DNA from: Chryseobacterium taeanense
Lineage (GTDB): Bacteria > Bacteroidota > Bacteroidia > Flavobacteriales > Weeksellaceae
Assembly (NCBI RefSeq): GCF_900099685.1
Contig: NZ_FNDW01000009.1
Location: forward strand, 62,001-126,000
Reading direction: 5' to 3'
DNA length: 64,000 nucleotides
Of the stretch, positions 35,782 through 44,210 are shown piece after piece; position 1 is the first letter of the stretch; each line of letters starts with the position of its first letter. The notes under the pieces are model-generated. The model had not been told where the DNA came from, searched no databases, and saw nothing but the letters and a program-made list of their open reading frames with translations. The position numbers and the translations under genes were made by a program.

Positions 35782-37350
35782 ATGTCGTTACAATTTCCTT
35801 TGCCAACTAATGATGAAGACCCAAGTGTATATGCAGATAGATTAGGAAATTATTATTCTGATTTAGTTACAACAACTCATAAAAAAGAAAATGGTCAATA
35901 TTTTACTTCTATAAATTTGGCGAATTTTATCGCAGATTTTAATAAAATTCATAAGAAAAAAATTAAAATACTAGATCCAGGATGTGGGATTGGCATTCTA
36001 TCTACAGTCTTAATTCAAAAACTAGCTTTTAAGGAAAATATTAAAAACATAGAATTAATAGCATTTGAAAATGACCCTGATATATTAACATTAACAGAGG
36101 CTAATTACGAGTATTTAAGAAATTGGCTTTCTGAAAGAAATATTTCTTTTTCGTATTATTTGTGCAAAAATGATTTTATACTCCATAATTCTTCAGTACT
36201 AGAAGGCGAAAAAGTTTTTTCACCTGAATTTGATATTGTTATTTCGAATCCTCCCTATTTTAAATTATCAAAGGATGATACGAGAAAAAAAATTGCAAAA
36301 TCAGTAATTTATGGGCAATCAAATATTTATACTATTTTTATGGCTATTTCCGCTAGATTATTGAAATCTAATGGGCAATTAATATTTATTATTCCCCGTA
36401 GTTTCTGTTCAGGAAGCTATTTTAGATTATTTAGAGAAAAATTTCTTGAATACGTGAATCTCAATGCTATACATGTATTCGATTCTAGAGATAAAGCCTT
36501 CAAAAAAGATAATGTACTGCAAGAAAATATTATTTTATCGGCATCTAGAAATGAAAAATTGGATGATTATAATGTTCTCTTGTCGTCTTCAATGGATTTA
36601 TCTGATATTTCTAAATCTTTTTCGAAAAGTTATTTAATTTCTAATTTAATTGATTTTAAGTCAGAACAAAAAATTATACATATCCCATTAACGGATAAGG
36701 ATGATGAAATTATTAAATTGTTTAAAAGTTGGAATGGCTCTCTAAAAAAATATGAATTGGAAGTTTCTACTGGGCCAATAGTTGATTTTAGGAATAAGGA
36801 ATTGATTAGATTTGCAGAAGGTAGTGATACAGTTCCTTTAATTTGGCTGCACAATATTTATCCAATGCAAATTCTTTGGCCAAATTATAAAATTAAAGGA
36901 AAACCAAAAGGGCAGTATGTGGTTGATAATGAATTTACTCAGAAATGTCTCGTTAGTAAAGGAAATTTAATTTTAATCCGTCGATTTAGCTCAAAAGATG
37001 ATTTGAAAAGAATTATTGCGGCACCCATTACTAAAGATTTTTTTAATAATTTTGGAAAGATTGGAATAGAAAATCATTTAAACTATGTTTATAGTAAGAC
37101 GAATACATTGTCAATAACTCAGACTTATGGTATAGCTGCGATATTAAATAGTAAAATTTTAGATTTATATTTTAGAACATTTAATGGGAATATTAATGTA
37201 AGTGCTACTGAACTGAAAAATTTACCTCTACCTGCTTTTGAAATAATAGAAAGGATCGGTTTAAAGATACTAAAATGTATCCAAAATGGTAGAGAATACA
37301 ATATTGATATAATTGTTAATGAAAATTTTGAAATTCCAATATATAAGTAA
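35782..37350 (+). CDS. N6-adenine DNA methyltransferase with target-recognition region
   Basis: The 522-residue protein has a SAM-binding motif I DPGCGIG (D65-G71) and motif IV NPPY (N156-Y159), the mark of N6-adenine methylases of the Eco57I/type II gamma layout. The part after about residue 300 is probably target recognition. There is no nuclease motif I can see, so it is likely methylation only. It overlaps the ATPase gene by one base and begins a three-gene operon; the role would be to mark self DNA (inference). Base use is markedly AT-rich compared with flanking housekeeping genes, consistent with transfer. Confidence 0.88.
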   Translation: MSLQFPLPTNDEDPSVYADRLGNYYSDLVTTTHKKENGQYFTSINLANFIADFNKIHKKKIKILDPGCGIGILSTVLIQKLAFKENIKNIELIAFENDPDILTLTEANYEYLRNWLSERNISFSYYLCKNDFILHNSSVLEGEKVFSPEFDIVISNPPYFKLSKDDTRKKIAKSVIYGQSNIYTIFMAISARLLKSNGQLIFIIPRSFCSGSYFRLFREKFLEYVNLNAIHVFDSRDKAFKKDNVLQENIILSASRNEKLDDYNVLLSSSMDLSDISKSFSKSYLISNLIDFKSEQKIIHIPLTDKDDEIIKLFKSWNGSLKKYELEVSTGPIVDFRNKELIRFAEGSDTVPLIWLHNIYPMQILWPNYKIKGKPKGQYVVDNEFTQKCLVSKGNLILIRRFSSKDDLKRIIAAPITKDFFNNFGKIGIENHLNYVYSKTNTLSITQTYGIAAILNSKILDLYFRTFNGNINVSATELKNLPLPAFEIIERIGLKILKCIQNGREYNIDIIVNENFEIPIYK

Positions 37351-38966
37351 TGGAAAATAAAAAAATAATTGAAGCTCAAACTATACTAGAAAATTTAGGG
37401 CTTCCCGAATCTCAACAAAATAAATTATCTGCTTTAACTTTATTGGCTTTAGCAGGAATTAAACCAAATGATAAGTGGAAAAACGCTACAGCAAAAAGAT
37501 TAACTCTTTCTAAAGATATAATGACATTTGTAAATGATTATTATGATGCAGATTATAAGCCTAACAGTAGAGAATCCTTTAGAAAAATTGCCTTAAATCC
37601 TTTTGTCAATTACAATTTAGCTGTTCTTAATCCAGATGGGAAATTAAGTCCTACAAGTTCTCTTACTAACTATGCACTTTCAGATCTTGCTGTTGAAACT
37701 ATAAAAAAGTATAATACTGAAAAATGGGAATCAGCTGTAGAGGAGTTTAAATTAAAACAGTTCCCTGAAAATTCAATGCCAAATTTTAAATTGACGAAGT
37801 TTGAGATTAAAAATTTTAAGTCTATAGACGAAGATAAAATTGAATTAGGTAGATTTAATGTTTTCATTGGTACCAATGGGAGCGGTAAAAGTAATGTTTT
37901 GGAAGCTTTTGCAATGGCAGGCGCGTCAGTTAATAAAGAAGTTGATTTTGAAGGTCTTTATGGTCGAGGAGTAAGAATCGCAAGACCTAACTTAACTATG
38001 AGTTCTTTTAAGTCAATGTCACAAGACGAATCAATTAACTTTAGGTTAGAATATACAGAAGATGGTGAAACTTACTCACATAATATGGAGTTAATACCTG
38101 AGAACTCAAATGATATATTTACCAATTGGATAGATAAAAGAAATGATAGAAATAAGATGTTGGGGTTTTTTATTGAGCTTTTGGAAGAATATAAAGATGG
38201 TTCAATACAGTTAACTGAGAATAATTTTTTAGAACATATAGAGAAACTTAGAATCATTAGAACTCAAGAAACCTTACCAAGCATATTGTCGGAATATGTA
38301 ATTTATGACCTAAATACAAAATCTTTAAGAGGTGTAATTCCAGCTGATAGTCGTAGAACTCCATTGGGAATTAATGGAGAAGGATTAGATTTATTAATAG
38401 CAAATTTTAATTCTTATGAAAGGGAAATGCTAACAAAATATTGTGTTGATTTATTTGATTGGTTATTTAGTATTTCTAATGATAAAGAAGATAGAGCTAA
38501 GCTTGATGGATTAAAACTTGGAAGAAGTGCTTCAACATTATTGTTTGTAGATAAATTTATGCAAAAACAAAATAATACTTTTTCCGCGGAAAATTCTAAT
38601 GAAGGAATATTACATGTACTTTTCTATTTAGCTTTGTTTATTAGTAACAAAACTCCAAAAATATTTGCAATTGATAATATTGAAACAGCATTAAACCCTA
38701 AATTGTGTAGGGTTCTAATAAAGTTACTAGCAAAGTTAGCTGAAGAACGAGGAAAGCAGGTTTTAATTACAACTCATAATCCTGCAATTCTTGATGGCTT
38801 AAATTTATTAGATGATGACCAAAGGCTTTTTGAAGTTTATAGAGATAATAATGGAAAAACTAAAACTCGTAGAATTAAATTTAAGCAAGATTTAAGTGAT
38901 AAAAAATATCGTTTATCTGATATGTGGATTAAAGGTTTGTTAGGTGCTGTTCCCAAAAATTTCTAA
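37350..38966 (+). CDS. AAA/ABC-type ATPase (OLD-like, SMC-type head)
   Basis: The 538-residue protein has a helical N-terminal segment (residues 1-140) and then an ABC-type ATPase domain: FEIKNFKSIDEDKIELGRF, Walker A GTNGSGKS (174-181), Walker B region FAIDNIETA (D442, E445) and H-loop TTHNPAIL (H476). The N-terminal addition is unusual. Such 'AAA15/AAA21' ATPases act with nucleases in defence systems such as OLD, Gabija and PARIS. There is no C-terminal TOPRIM here; instead a TOPRIM-like protein is encoded 2 bp downstream. Confidence 0.87.
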   Translation: MENKKIIEAQTILENLGLPESQQNKLSALTLLALAGIKPNDKWKNATAKRLTLSKDIMTFVNDYYDADYKPNSRESFRKIALNPFVNYNLAVLNPDGKLSPTSSLTNYALSDLAVETIKKYNTEKWESAVEEFKLKQFPENSMPNFKLTKFEIKNFKSIDEDKIELGRFNVFIGTNGSGKSNVLEAFAMAGASVNKEVDFEGLYGRGVRIARPNLTMSSFKSMSQDESINFRLEYTEDGETYSHNMELIPENSNDIFTNWIDKRNDRNKMLGFFIELLEEYKDGSIQLTENNFLEHIEKLRIIRTQETLPSILSEYVIYDLNTKSLRGVIPADSRRTPLGINGEGLDLLIANFNSYEREMLTKYCVDLFDWLFSISNDKEDRAKLDGLKLGRSASTLLFVDKFMQKQNNTFSAENSNEGILHVLFYLALFISNKTPKIFAIDNIETALNPKLCRVLIKLLAKLAEERGKQVLITTHNPAILDGLNLLDDDQRLFEVYRDNNGKTKTRRIKFKQDLSDKKYRLSDMWIKGLLGAVPKNF

Positions 38967-38968
38967 TT

Positions 38969-39628
38969 ATGAAAATAGGAGTAATATGTGAAGGGCATAG
39001 TGATAGAGCTGTGATTGAAAATATTTTAGAGGGCGTTGCTGATATAGATTCATCTGATGTCGTTGCGCTAAGACCTCAAGACTTATTGGATGAAACCAGC
39101 AAAAGTTTTTTAAAGGGAGATCTTGAATTTAGTACTTGGTCTCTAGTTAAAAAAGAATGTGAGGAAAAAGAATTGATAGAAGAGTTTCTATTATTTGAAG
39201 GAAATGAATTTATTGTAATACATTTAGATACTGCGGAGGCTGATGAATATCCTGTTGTTAGACCACCTAAACAAAACCATGACTATTGTATAGATATGAG
39301 AGGGAGGGTTGTATCTAAAATTGACGAATGGATTGATGATGAAGCTATAGTAGATAAAATTTTACATGCTGTTACAATAGAAGAAATGGATGCTTGGGTA
39401 CTCACAATATATTATGATAAAAGCACTTGTTCGTCAGCTAAACCAAAAGAAAAACTTCAATTTGAATTAAAAAAAGAAGGAATACCAAGTGTTGTGGATT
39501 ATGATAATTATAAATGGTTAAGTGATAATTTTTGTAAAGAAAAGAAAATAAGAAAAGGTAATTATTTAGATAAAAATTGTAGTTTGAATTTATTTGTTAA
39601 TGAAATTAAATCTAAATTATGTAAGTAG
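38969..39628 (+). CDS. TOPRIM-like protein, probable effector partner of the ATPase
   Basis: The 219-residue protein begins KIGVICEGHSDRAVIENIL, typical of the first strand and helix of TOPRIM folds with acidic E8. FIVIHLDTAEADEYP carries D87, E90 and D92, which fit the second acidic site. A further TIEEMDAWVL may complete the metal site. The pattern is like DUF4276/OLD-type TOPRIM proteins. It is the last gene of the methyltransferase-ATPase operon. As in split OLD-like systems, it may cut nucleic acid when the ATPase senses infection (inference). Confidence 0.72.
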   Translation: MKIGVICEGHSDRAVIENILEGVADIDSSDVVALRPQDLLDETSKSFLKGDLEFSTWSLVKKECEEKELIEEFLLFEGNEFIVIHLDTAEADEYPVVRPPKQNHDYCIDMRGRVVSKIDEWIDDEAIVDKILHAVTIEEMDAWVLTIYYDKSTCSSAKPKEKLQFELKKEGIPSVVDYDNYKWLSDNFCKEKKIRKGNYLDKNCSLNLFVNEIKSKLCK

Positions 39629-39807
39629 GTAAAATTATATTTATTTAAAATTCTAAAAAACTTTTAAAAGACAATCCTCCCAAATATATATTGGTGATTG
39701 TGGAAAAAACTGATTTAAGTTGGTTTATCATAGAATCAATACTTTTTATTTACGACAAAAACAAATTGAGATCCAATTCATTACTAGGAAGTGTAGGCTT
39801 TTTTTCG
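39629..39807. other. AT-rich gap after the TOPRIM-like gene
   Basis: No gene is seen and no strong terminator. The stretch ends at the promoter of the cold-shock-domain gene. Confidence 0.4.
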
Positions 39808-40025
39808 TATCTTTGTCCCTAATAAAAGGTAATTGCCTTTCTCTGTAACAAGTTAGAATTTCTATTTCCCAATCAGTTTTTTGCTTTTACAGCTGACAGA
39901 TTTTAATACTATTTCGTTTTTAAGCCCTTTTAAGGCGTAATCGGAGATCTTATTCAAAACTTTTTATTTCTTTTCGGATAGCGGAAAGTTTTTATTTCAA
40001 TAACAATTAAATTTTATAATAATAT
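39808..40025 (+). promoter_or_regulatory. -7 box and roughly 200-nt leader of the cold-shock-domain gene
   Basis: TATCTTTG at 39808-39815 is followed by more than 200 nt before the ATG at 40026 with no ORF. Small inverted repeats lie within it (for example AAGCCCTTTTAAGGC near 39922). Long structured leaders are known for cold-shock mRNAs, where they act as temperature switches. Confidence 0.5.
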
Positions 40026-40460
40026 ATGGCGGATTCTTTTTCTAAAAAAGAAAATTTCAAAAAGAAAATTCAAAAACAAAAGGAAAAAGCTCTTAAGCGT
40101 GAAGAGCGTAAAACGAGCAACAACAAAGGTAAAAGTCTGGACGACATGTTGATGTATGTAGATGCCAACGGTCAGCTGACTTCAACTCCACCGGATCATG
40201 CGGAAAAAGAGGAGATCAACATTGATGATATTCAGTTGGGAGCGGCTCCTATTGAAGCGGAGGAAATCAGAAAAACAGGGATCATTACTTTTTTCAGTGA
40301 AAAGGGATATGGTTTTATTACGGAAGACAAATCGAAAGAAAATATTTTCTTCCACAGCAACAACTGCGCAGAGCCTGTAAAAAAAGGAAACAAAGTATCT
40401 TACGAGAAAGAGAAATCTCCAAAAGGTTTTTCTGCAGTAGATATTCAGCTGGTTAAATAA
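40026..40460 (+). CDS. Cold-shock-domain protein with basic N-terminal extension
   Basis: The 144-residue protein has a Lys/Arg-rich N-terminus (residues 5-35), an acidic middle part and a C-terminal cold-shock domain (about 82-144) with RNP1 KGYGFI and RNP2 NIFFH. It should bind single-stranded RNA or DNA. The extension about doubles the usual CspA length (about 65-70 residues); this form is common in Bacteroidota. It is monocistronic, with a long leader and a strong terminator. Confidence 0.92.
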   Translation: MADSFSKKENFKKKIQKQKEKALKREERKTSNNKGKSLDDMLMYVDANGQLTSTPPDHAEKEEINIDDIQLGAAPIEAEEIRKTGIITFFSEKGYGFITEDKSKENIFFHSNNCAEPVKKGNKVSYEKEKSPKGFSAVDIQLVK

Positions 40461-40498
40461 AAGTATCGGAAGTAAGTTTCCGAATGACCGAATAAATT

Positions 40499-40537
40499 AA
40501 AAATGTCGAAATTCTACCTATGAATTTCGACATTTTT
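40499..40537 (+). terminator. Terminator of the cold-shock-domain gene
   Basis: AAAAATGTCGAAATTC / GAATTTCGACATTTTT form a perfect 16-bp stem with a 7-nt loop. Confidence 0.9.
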
Positions 40538-40659
40538 AATTTATTAGATATCTGTAACAATGCTCTGAATCTGCTTAGTTACGGTTCTTCAGGAGCTACC
40601 AGATTTACAAGAAATAAGAAAAAAAAACAAAATACGTCAGAGAAAAAATAAGCACAGTA

Positions 40660-40911
40660 TTGTTCCTTTTTTCAGCTGTTTTTTTCTTTCTGGTCTTTAA
40701 AAATCCTCCTGTTTCAGATACGTATATTCAGTCGGTTGTGGTTGCTTCAATCTTGGGCTTTGCAGTTTCTCTGGTGATTTTTTTCATGATGAATGTTCTT
40801 GAGACGTACCATTTCAAAAGTGTTTTTCAATGGCTGTTTTTCAGTCTTTCGGTGGTATCGTTTTGTATATCGTTGGTTCTGTTGATCTATTTCAGATCGG
40901 GGATATTCTAA
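40660..40911 (+). CDS. Small multi-span membrane protein (uncertain start)
   Basis: The frame is open from 40618, but no ATG or GTG is seen before a TTG at 40660. The 83 residues hold three hydrophobic segments (FLFSAVFFFLVF, VVVASILGFAVSLVIFF, WLFFSLSVVSFCISLVLLIY). No family is recognised. A lost 5' end is possible. Confidence 0.4.
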   Translation: MFLFSAVFFFLVFKNPPVSDTYIQSVVVASILGFAVSLVIFFMMNVLETYHFKSVFQWLFFSLSVVSFCISLVLLIYFRSGIF

Positions 40912-40992
40912 TGGTTTCCCATTTTAAATTTATAATATTACAATATAGAAAAGAGGAATTTACGGATTCCTCTTTTGAGTTATTGGTAAATG

Positions 40993-41799
40993 CTATTTCA
41001 CAAGAGAAGGCGCAAAACCATATTGTTTTTTAAAAGCATAGGAAAAGTGGGAAAGATCTTCGAAACCTACTTCCATAAAAACATCTGATGGCTTTTTGTT
41101 CTTTTCTGATAAATGATAGAATGCAAGCTCGAGCCGTTTCTGTGTGAGCCACCGCTGAGGGGTTATCTGAAAAATCTTCCTGAAATCCCTGTTAAAGGTT
41201 GACAAACTTCTACCCGTTAAATATCCGAATCTTTCCAGTGGCATATTGAACATGAAGTTTTTTTCCATAAAATTCACCAGATCGATTTTTCCCGGTTCTT
41301 CAAAATTTGCAAGAACATTATCGATATCCGGATCTATGGCTCTAAGAATGCTGATGGCCTCTGTAATCTTTAAAGCAGCGATGTTTTCAGGAAAAGCTTC
41401 CGTAAGATCGAAATAAGGAATTAAAGAGGCCAGGCAGCTTTCCAGCAAAGGATGTTTCTCGAAACTATATATTTTAGCTTTATCCCGAATATTTTTCTCC
41501 GGAATTTCAATACCTGAATAAAAGTTTTTCAATAGCTCTTTCGTCAGATGCATGACTACTGCTTTATGAGGAAGGTTGTCTTTAGGGTAATTAATGATCG
41601 TAGCGAGATGATTTCTCGGAATCAGGAAAATATCACCGGCCTTGAAAAGATATGATTTGTCTGCCTGAATAATCTTTGTCTCTCCGGAGATAAACCAAAC
41701 CAGCATATGAAATTCAAACACTGTTTCTGTTTTGAAAAGCTTATCGTCGTAGGTTGAGAGTTTGATGTCGGGGGTGAGGTATTTAATCTGGAAATCCAT
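40993..41799 (-). CDS. AraC-family transcriptional regulator
   Basis: The 268-residue protein has an N-terminal cupin-like region (MLVWFISGETKIIQADKSYL, FKAGDIFLIPR) and a C-terminal double helix-turn-helix (LTGRSLSTFNRDFRKIF, ITPQRWLTQKRLELAFYHL, FEDLSHFSYAFKKQYGFAPS). The layout matches the ExsA-type subgroup with a sensing N-terminus. It lies 38 bp downstream of an SDR gene on the same strand and most likely regulates that operon through direct repeats upstream of it. Confidence 0.93.
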   Translation of the reverse strand: MDFQIKYLTPDIKLSTYDDKLFKTETVFEFHMLVWFISGETKIIQADKSYLFKAGDIFLIPRNHLATIINYPKDNLPHKAVVMHLTKELLKNFYSGIEIPEKNIRDKAKIYSFEKHPLLESCLASLIPYFDLTEAFPENIAALKITEAISILRAIDPDIDNVLANFEEPGKIDLVNFMEKNFMFNMPLERFGYLTGRSLSTFNRDFRKIFQITPQRWLTQKRLELAFYHLSEKNKKPSDVFMEVGFEDLSHFSYAFKKQYGFAPSLVK

Positions 41800-41837
41800 G
41801 GGTAAACTTTTTCAAGAGTAAATTTAATTAAAAAGAA

Positions 41838-42845
41838 TTATCTGACTTCGAATCTTATGCCCGTCATTTCTTCGCTGAGACTCCAGAGCTTTTCTGCCAG
41901 ATCCAAATCAATGGAGTAGGGTTGAACGCCTCTGATGGTGGAAGGGTCATCATACCTGTGTTCGATCTGTCCGTGATCGATTTCAGCAATATCGCAATTT
42001 TCACAATAAACGCCACCGATATCTTTGAGATCAGGACTTGTCGCGCACCAAACCGTTGTCGCTGCACCCTGTGGAATGGTTTTTAATTTTGCCTGTACTT
42101 CAGGTTTTATTTTTCCGTTCGCATCGTGAGTTCCCATCTGAATATAGAGGTCGATAGGCTCTTCTCTTCCAAGATCTGTTCCATACACCGATCCCGGATG
42201 TACAGCATAGGCTCTTACGTTGAAGTCTTTTGCTTTTTCATCTAATATTGCAGCAAAAAGATTGCTTGCCGTTTTTGATTGACCATATCCCAATAAGGTC
42301 TGGTATTCCCTGTTTATGAAATTAGGATCGTTAAAGTCAAAAGGTGCCATCTGATGTCCGTAAGAAGAAACATTAATCACTCTTGCACCATCTGCTTTTT
42401 TCAGGCTCTCCCATAATTTTGCAGTAAGATGAAACTGCCCCAGATAATTGGTTGCCAGTTGTGATTCTATTCCGCGGCTGTCTCTTCGTAAAGGAACCCA
42501 CATAATCCCTGCGTTATTGATTAGCAAATCTAATTTTCTTCCTGAAGCTATAAATTTCTCAGCGAAATCATTAATGGAGTTGGGAGTCATCAAATCAAGT
42601 TTTTCAATCTGAATATTTTTAATTCCTTCAAGGTTTTTTGCTGCTTTTTCAAGGTCTCTTGCCGGAACAATGACTTCTGCTCCTGCATCGGTAAGGGTTT
42701 TCACGGTTTCCAGACCTATCCCTGCGTATCCTCCGGTAACGATTGCTGTTTTTCCTGAAAGATTGATTCCTCTGATAACGTCATGTGCCGTAGATTGTGC
42801 ATTAAAACCTGAATCGATAGGTTGCTGTAGATTATTAATTTTCAT
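41838..42845 (-). CDS. Short-chain dehydrogenase/reductase (SDR)
   Basis: The 335-residue protein has the cofactor motif TGGYAGIG (37-44), NNAGI (110-114) and the catalytic set S160/S161, Y187-x3-K191 (YGQSK). The length and the AVHPGSVYGTDL segment place it with the retinol-dehydrogenase-like group of oxidoreductases in bacteria. The substrate is unknown. It is followed by the AraC regulator. A -7 box TAACTTTG at 42872-42879 and two direct repeats further upstream suggest activation by that regulator. Confidence 0.9.
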   Translation of the reverse strand: MKINNLQQPIDSGFNAQSTAHDVIRGINLSGKTAIVTGGYAGIGLETVKTLTDAGAEVIVPARDLEKAAKNLEGIKNIQIEKLDLMTPNSINDFAEKFIASGRKLDLLINNAGIMWVPLRRDSRGIESQLATNYLGQFHLTAKLWESLKKADGARVINVSSYGHQMAPFDFNDPNFINREYQTLLGYGQSKTASNLFAAILDEKAKDFNVRAYAVHPGSVYGTDLGREEPIDLYIQMGTHDANGKIKPEVQAKLKTIPQGAATTVWCATSPDLKDIGGVYCENCDIAEIDHGQIEHRYDDPSTIRGVQPYSIDLDLAEKLWSLSEEMTGIRFEVR

Positions 42846-42871
42846 TTTAAATTTGTTTTAAATTATTGAAG

Positions 42872-42934
42872 CAAAGTTAGGCTCAGTAAACATTTTTAAT
42901 TTTGTTTAAAATGTCAAATTATTTTGTTTAAAAT
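42872..42934 (-). promoter_or_regulatory. SDR promoter with paired direct repeats (candidate AraC operator)
   Basis: TAACTTTG (42872-42879, minus strand) is the -7 box. Upstream, TTTTGTTTAAAAT occurs twice (42900-42912 and 42922-42934), with starts 22 bp apart, two helical turns, as usual for AraC-type half-sites. Confidence 0.55.
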
Positions 42935-43010
42935 TTCATGTTTTGAATTCACGTTTGCCGGATTCTCTTCAATTATATCAGCTATTCATTTTATAAATTA
43001 TTATAAATGC

Positions 43011-43042
43011 TTTGCGCATTCCTCCGTGAATAAGTATTTTTG
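43011..43042 (+). promoter_or_regulatory. Promoter of the GT2 gene
   Basis: TTTG (43011-43014), 20 nt, TATTTTTG (43035-43042). It predicts transcription start near 43047-43049, leaving a leader of under 12 nt before the TTG start at 43057. Confidence 0.7.
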
Positions 43043-43056
43043 AAAAAATTTCAGAT

Positions 43057-44061
43057 TTGAAGCCTACTATTTCCATCATTGTTGCTATTTTCAACCGTAA
43101 AGATGAGCTTTTTGAGCTCCTCAATTCTCTTGTCATACAGACAGATAAAGATTTTGAAATTATCATTGTAGATGATGGTTCTCTTGTTGATCTACGTCCG
43201 ACGATTGGGAATTTTGAAAGCTTTCTGAATATCAGATATTTCAGAAAAGATAATTCAGGGCCCGGTTTGTCGAGAAATTTTGGTGCGAGAAGAGCAGAAA
43301 ACGAATGGCTTGTTTTTGTAGACAGCGATGTTATTGTGGAAGAGAACTATGTTGAGAATATCAAAAAAGATATCATTTCGATTCCTTGTGATGCATTTGG
43401 AGGTGCAGATAAGGCCCATAAAGGTTTTAACCTGATGCAGAAGGCGATCTCTTATTCTATGACTTCAGTTTTTACTACCGGAGGAATTCGTGGGAGTAAG
43501 AAAGCTGTTTCAAAATTTCAGCCGAGAAGCTTTAATATGGGTGTGAAGAAAGAAGTTTTTGAAAAGGTCGGTGGTTTTTCGGAAATGAGAATAGGAGAGG
43601 ATCCGGATCTTTCGATGACGCTTTGGGAAAATGGCTACACGACTGCGTTTTTTGATGATATTGCCGTTTATCATAAAAGGAGGGTAGACTTCGGTAAATT
43701 TTCAAAACAGGTGTACCAGTTTGGTTGTGCGCGGCCTATTCTTAACCAACGGCATCCGAATTATGTAAAGATATCCTTTGCGTTTCCAACTTTATTTTTA
43801 TTAGGCTATATCATTGGTTTCCTTGAATATTTCACTATGGGAAAAGGGGTTATTCTTGCTTTTTACGGATTGTACACTTTTATGGTGCTTTTTCATGCAA
43901 TGTTCGTGACCAAAAATATCAGCATTGCCGGAATGGCGGTAATTTCTACTTATATTCAGATGTTTTCTTATGGTTACGGCTTTTTAAAATCCTGGGTATT
44001 GCTAAATGTTTTCAGAATGAAGCCAGAAGAGGCATTTCCGAAACATTTTCATAAAGGGTAA
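43057..44061 (+). CDS. Family 2 glycosyltransferase
   Basis: The 334-residue protein starts KPTISIIVAIFNRKDEL, which is the usual beginning of GT2, so the TTG at 43057 is chosen although it is not an ATG. It has VDDGS (D39-D40), DSD (89-91), the acceptor region GEDPDLSM and one or two C-terminal hydrophobic segments (about 245-310). It transfers a sugar from a nucleotide donor, probably at the cytoplasmic side of the membrane. It is a single gene with its own promoter; the glycan is unknown. Confidence 0.9.
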   Translation: MKPTISIIVAIFNRKDELFELLNSLVIQTDKDFEIIIVDDGSLVDLRPTIGNFESFLNIRYFRKDNSGPGLSRNFGARRAENEWLVFVDSDVIVEENYVENIKKDIISIPCDAFGGADKAHKGFNLMQKAISYSMTSVFTTGGIRGSKKAVSKFQPRSFNMGVKKEVFEKVGGFSEMRIGEDPDLSMTLWENGYTTAFFDDIAVYHKRRVDFGKFSKQVYQFGCARPILNQRHPNYVKISFAFPTLFLLGYIIGFLEYFTMGKGVILAFYGLYTFMVLFHAMFVTKNISIAGMAVISTYIQMFSYGYGFLKSWVLLNVFRMKPEEAFPKHFHKG

Positions 44062-44174
44062 TGTTTTTTAACATTAGAACGGTTTAAACTAATTTCAGAA
44101 TTAAAGTTACAAAAGATAATCATATTGCATGAGCTTCGTTTATTTGAGTAACTTAATATTATCATCAAAAAATA

Positions 44175-44201
44175 AAAGCTGTCGGATTGAACAACAGCTT
44201 T
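44175..44201 (-). terminator. Terminator of the gamma-lyase-like gene
   Basis: AAAGCTGT / ACAGCTTT form an 8-bp stem; the minus strand then has a T-rich run (TATTTTTT). It is 10 bp after the stop at 44211. Confidence 0.8.
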
Positions 44202-44210
44202 AAACAATAA

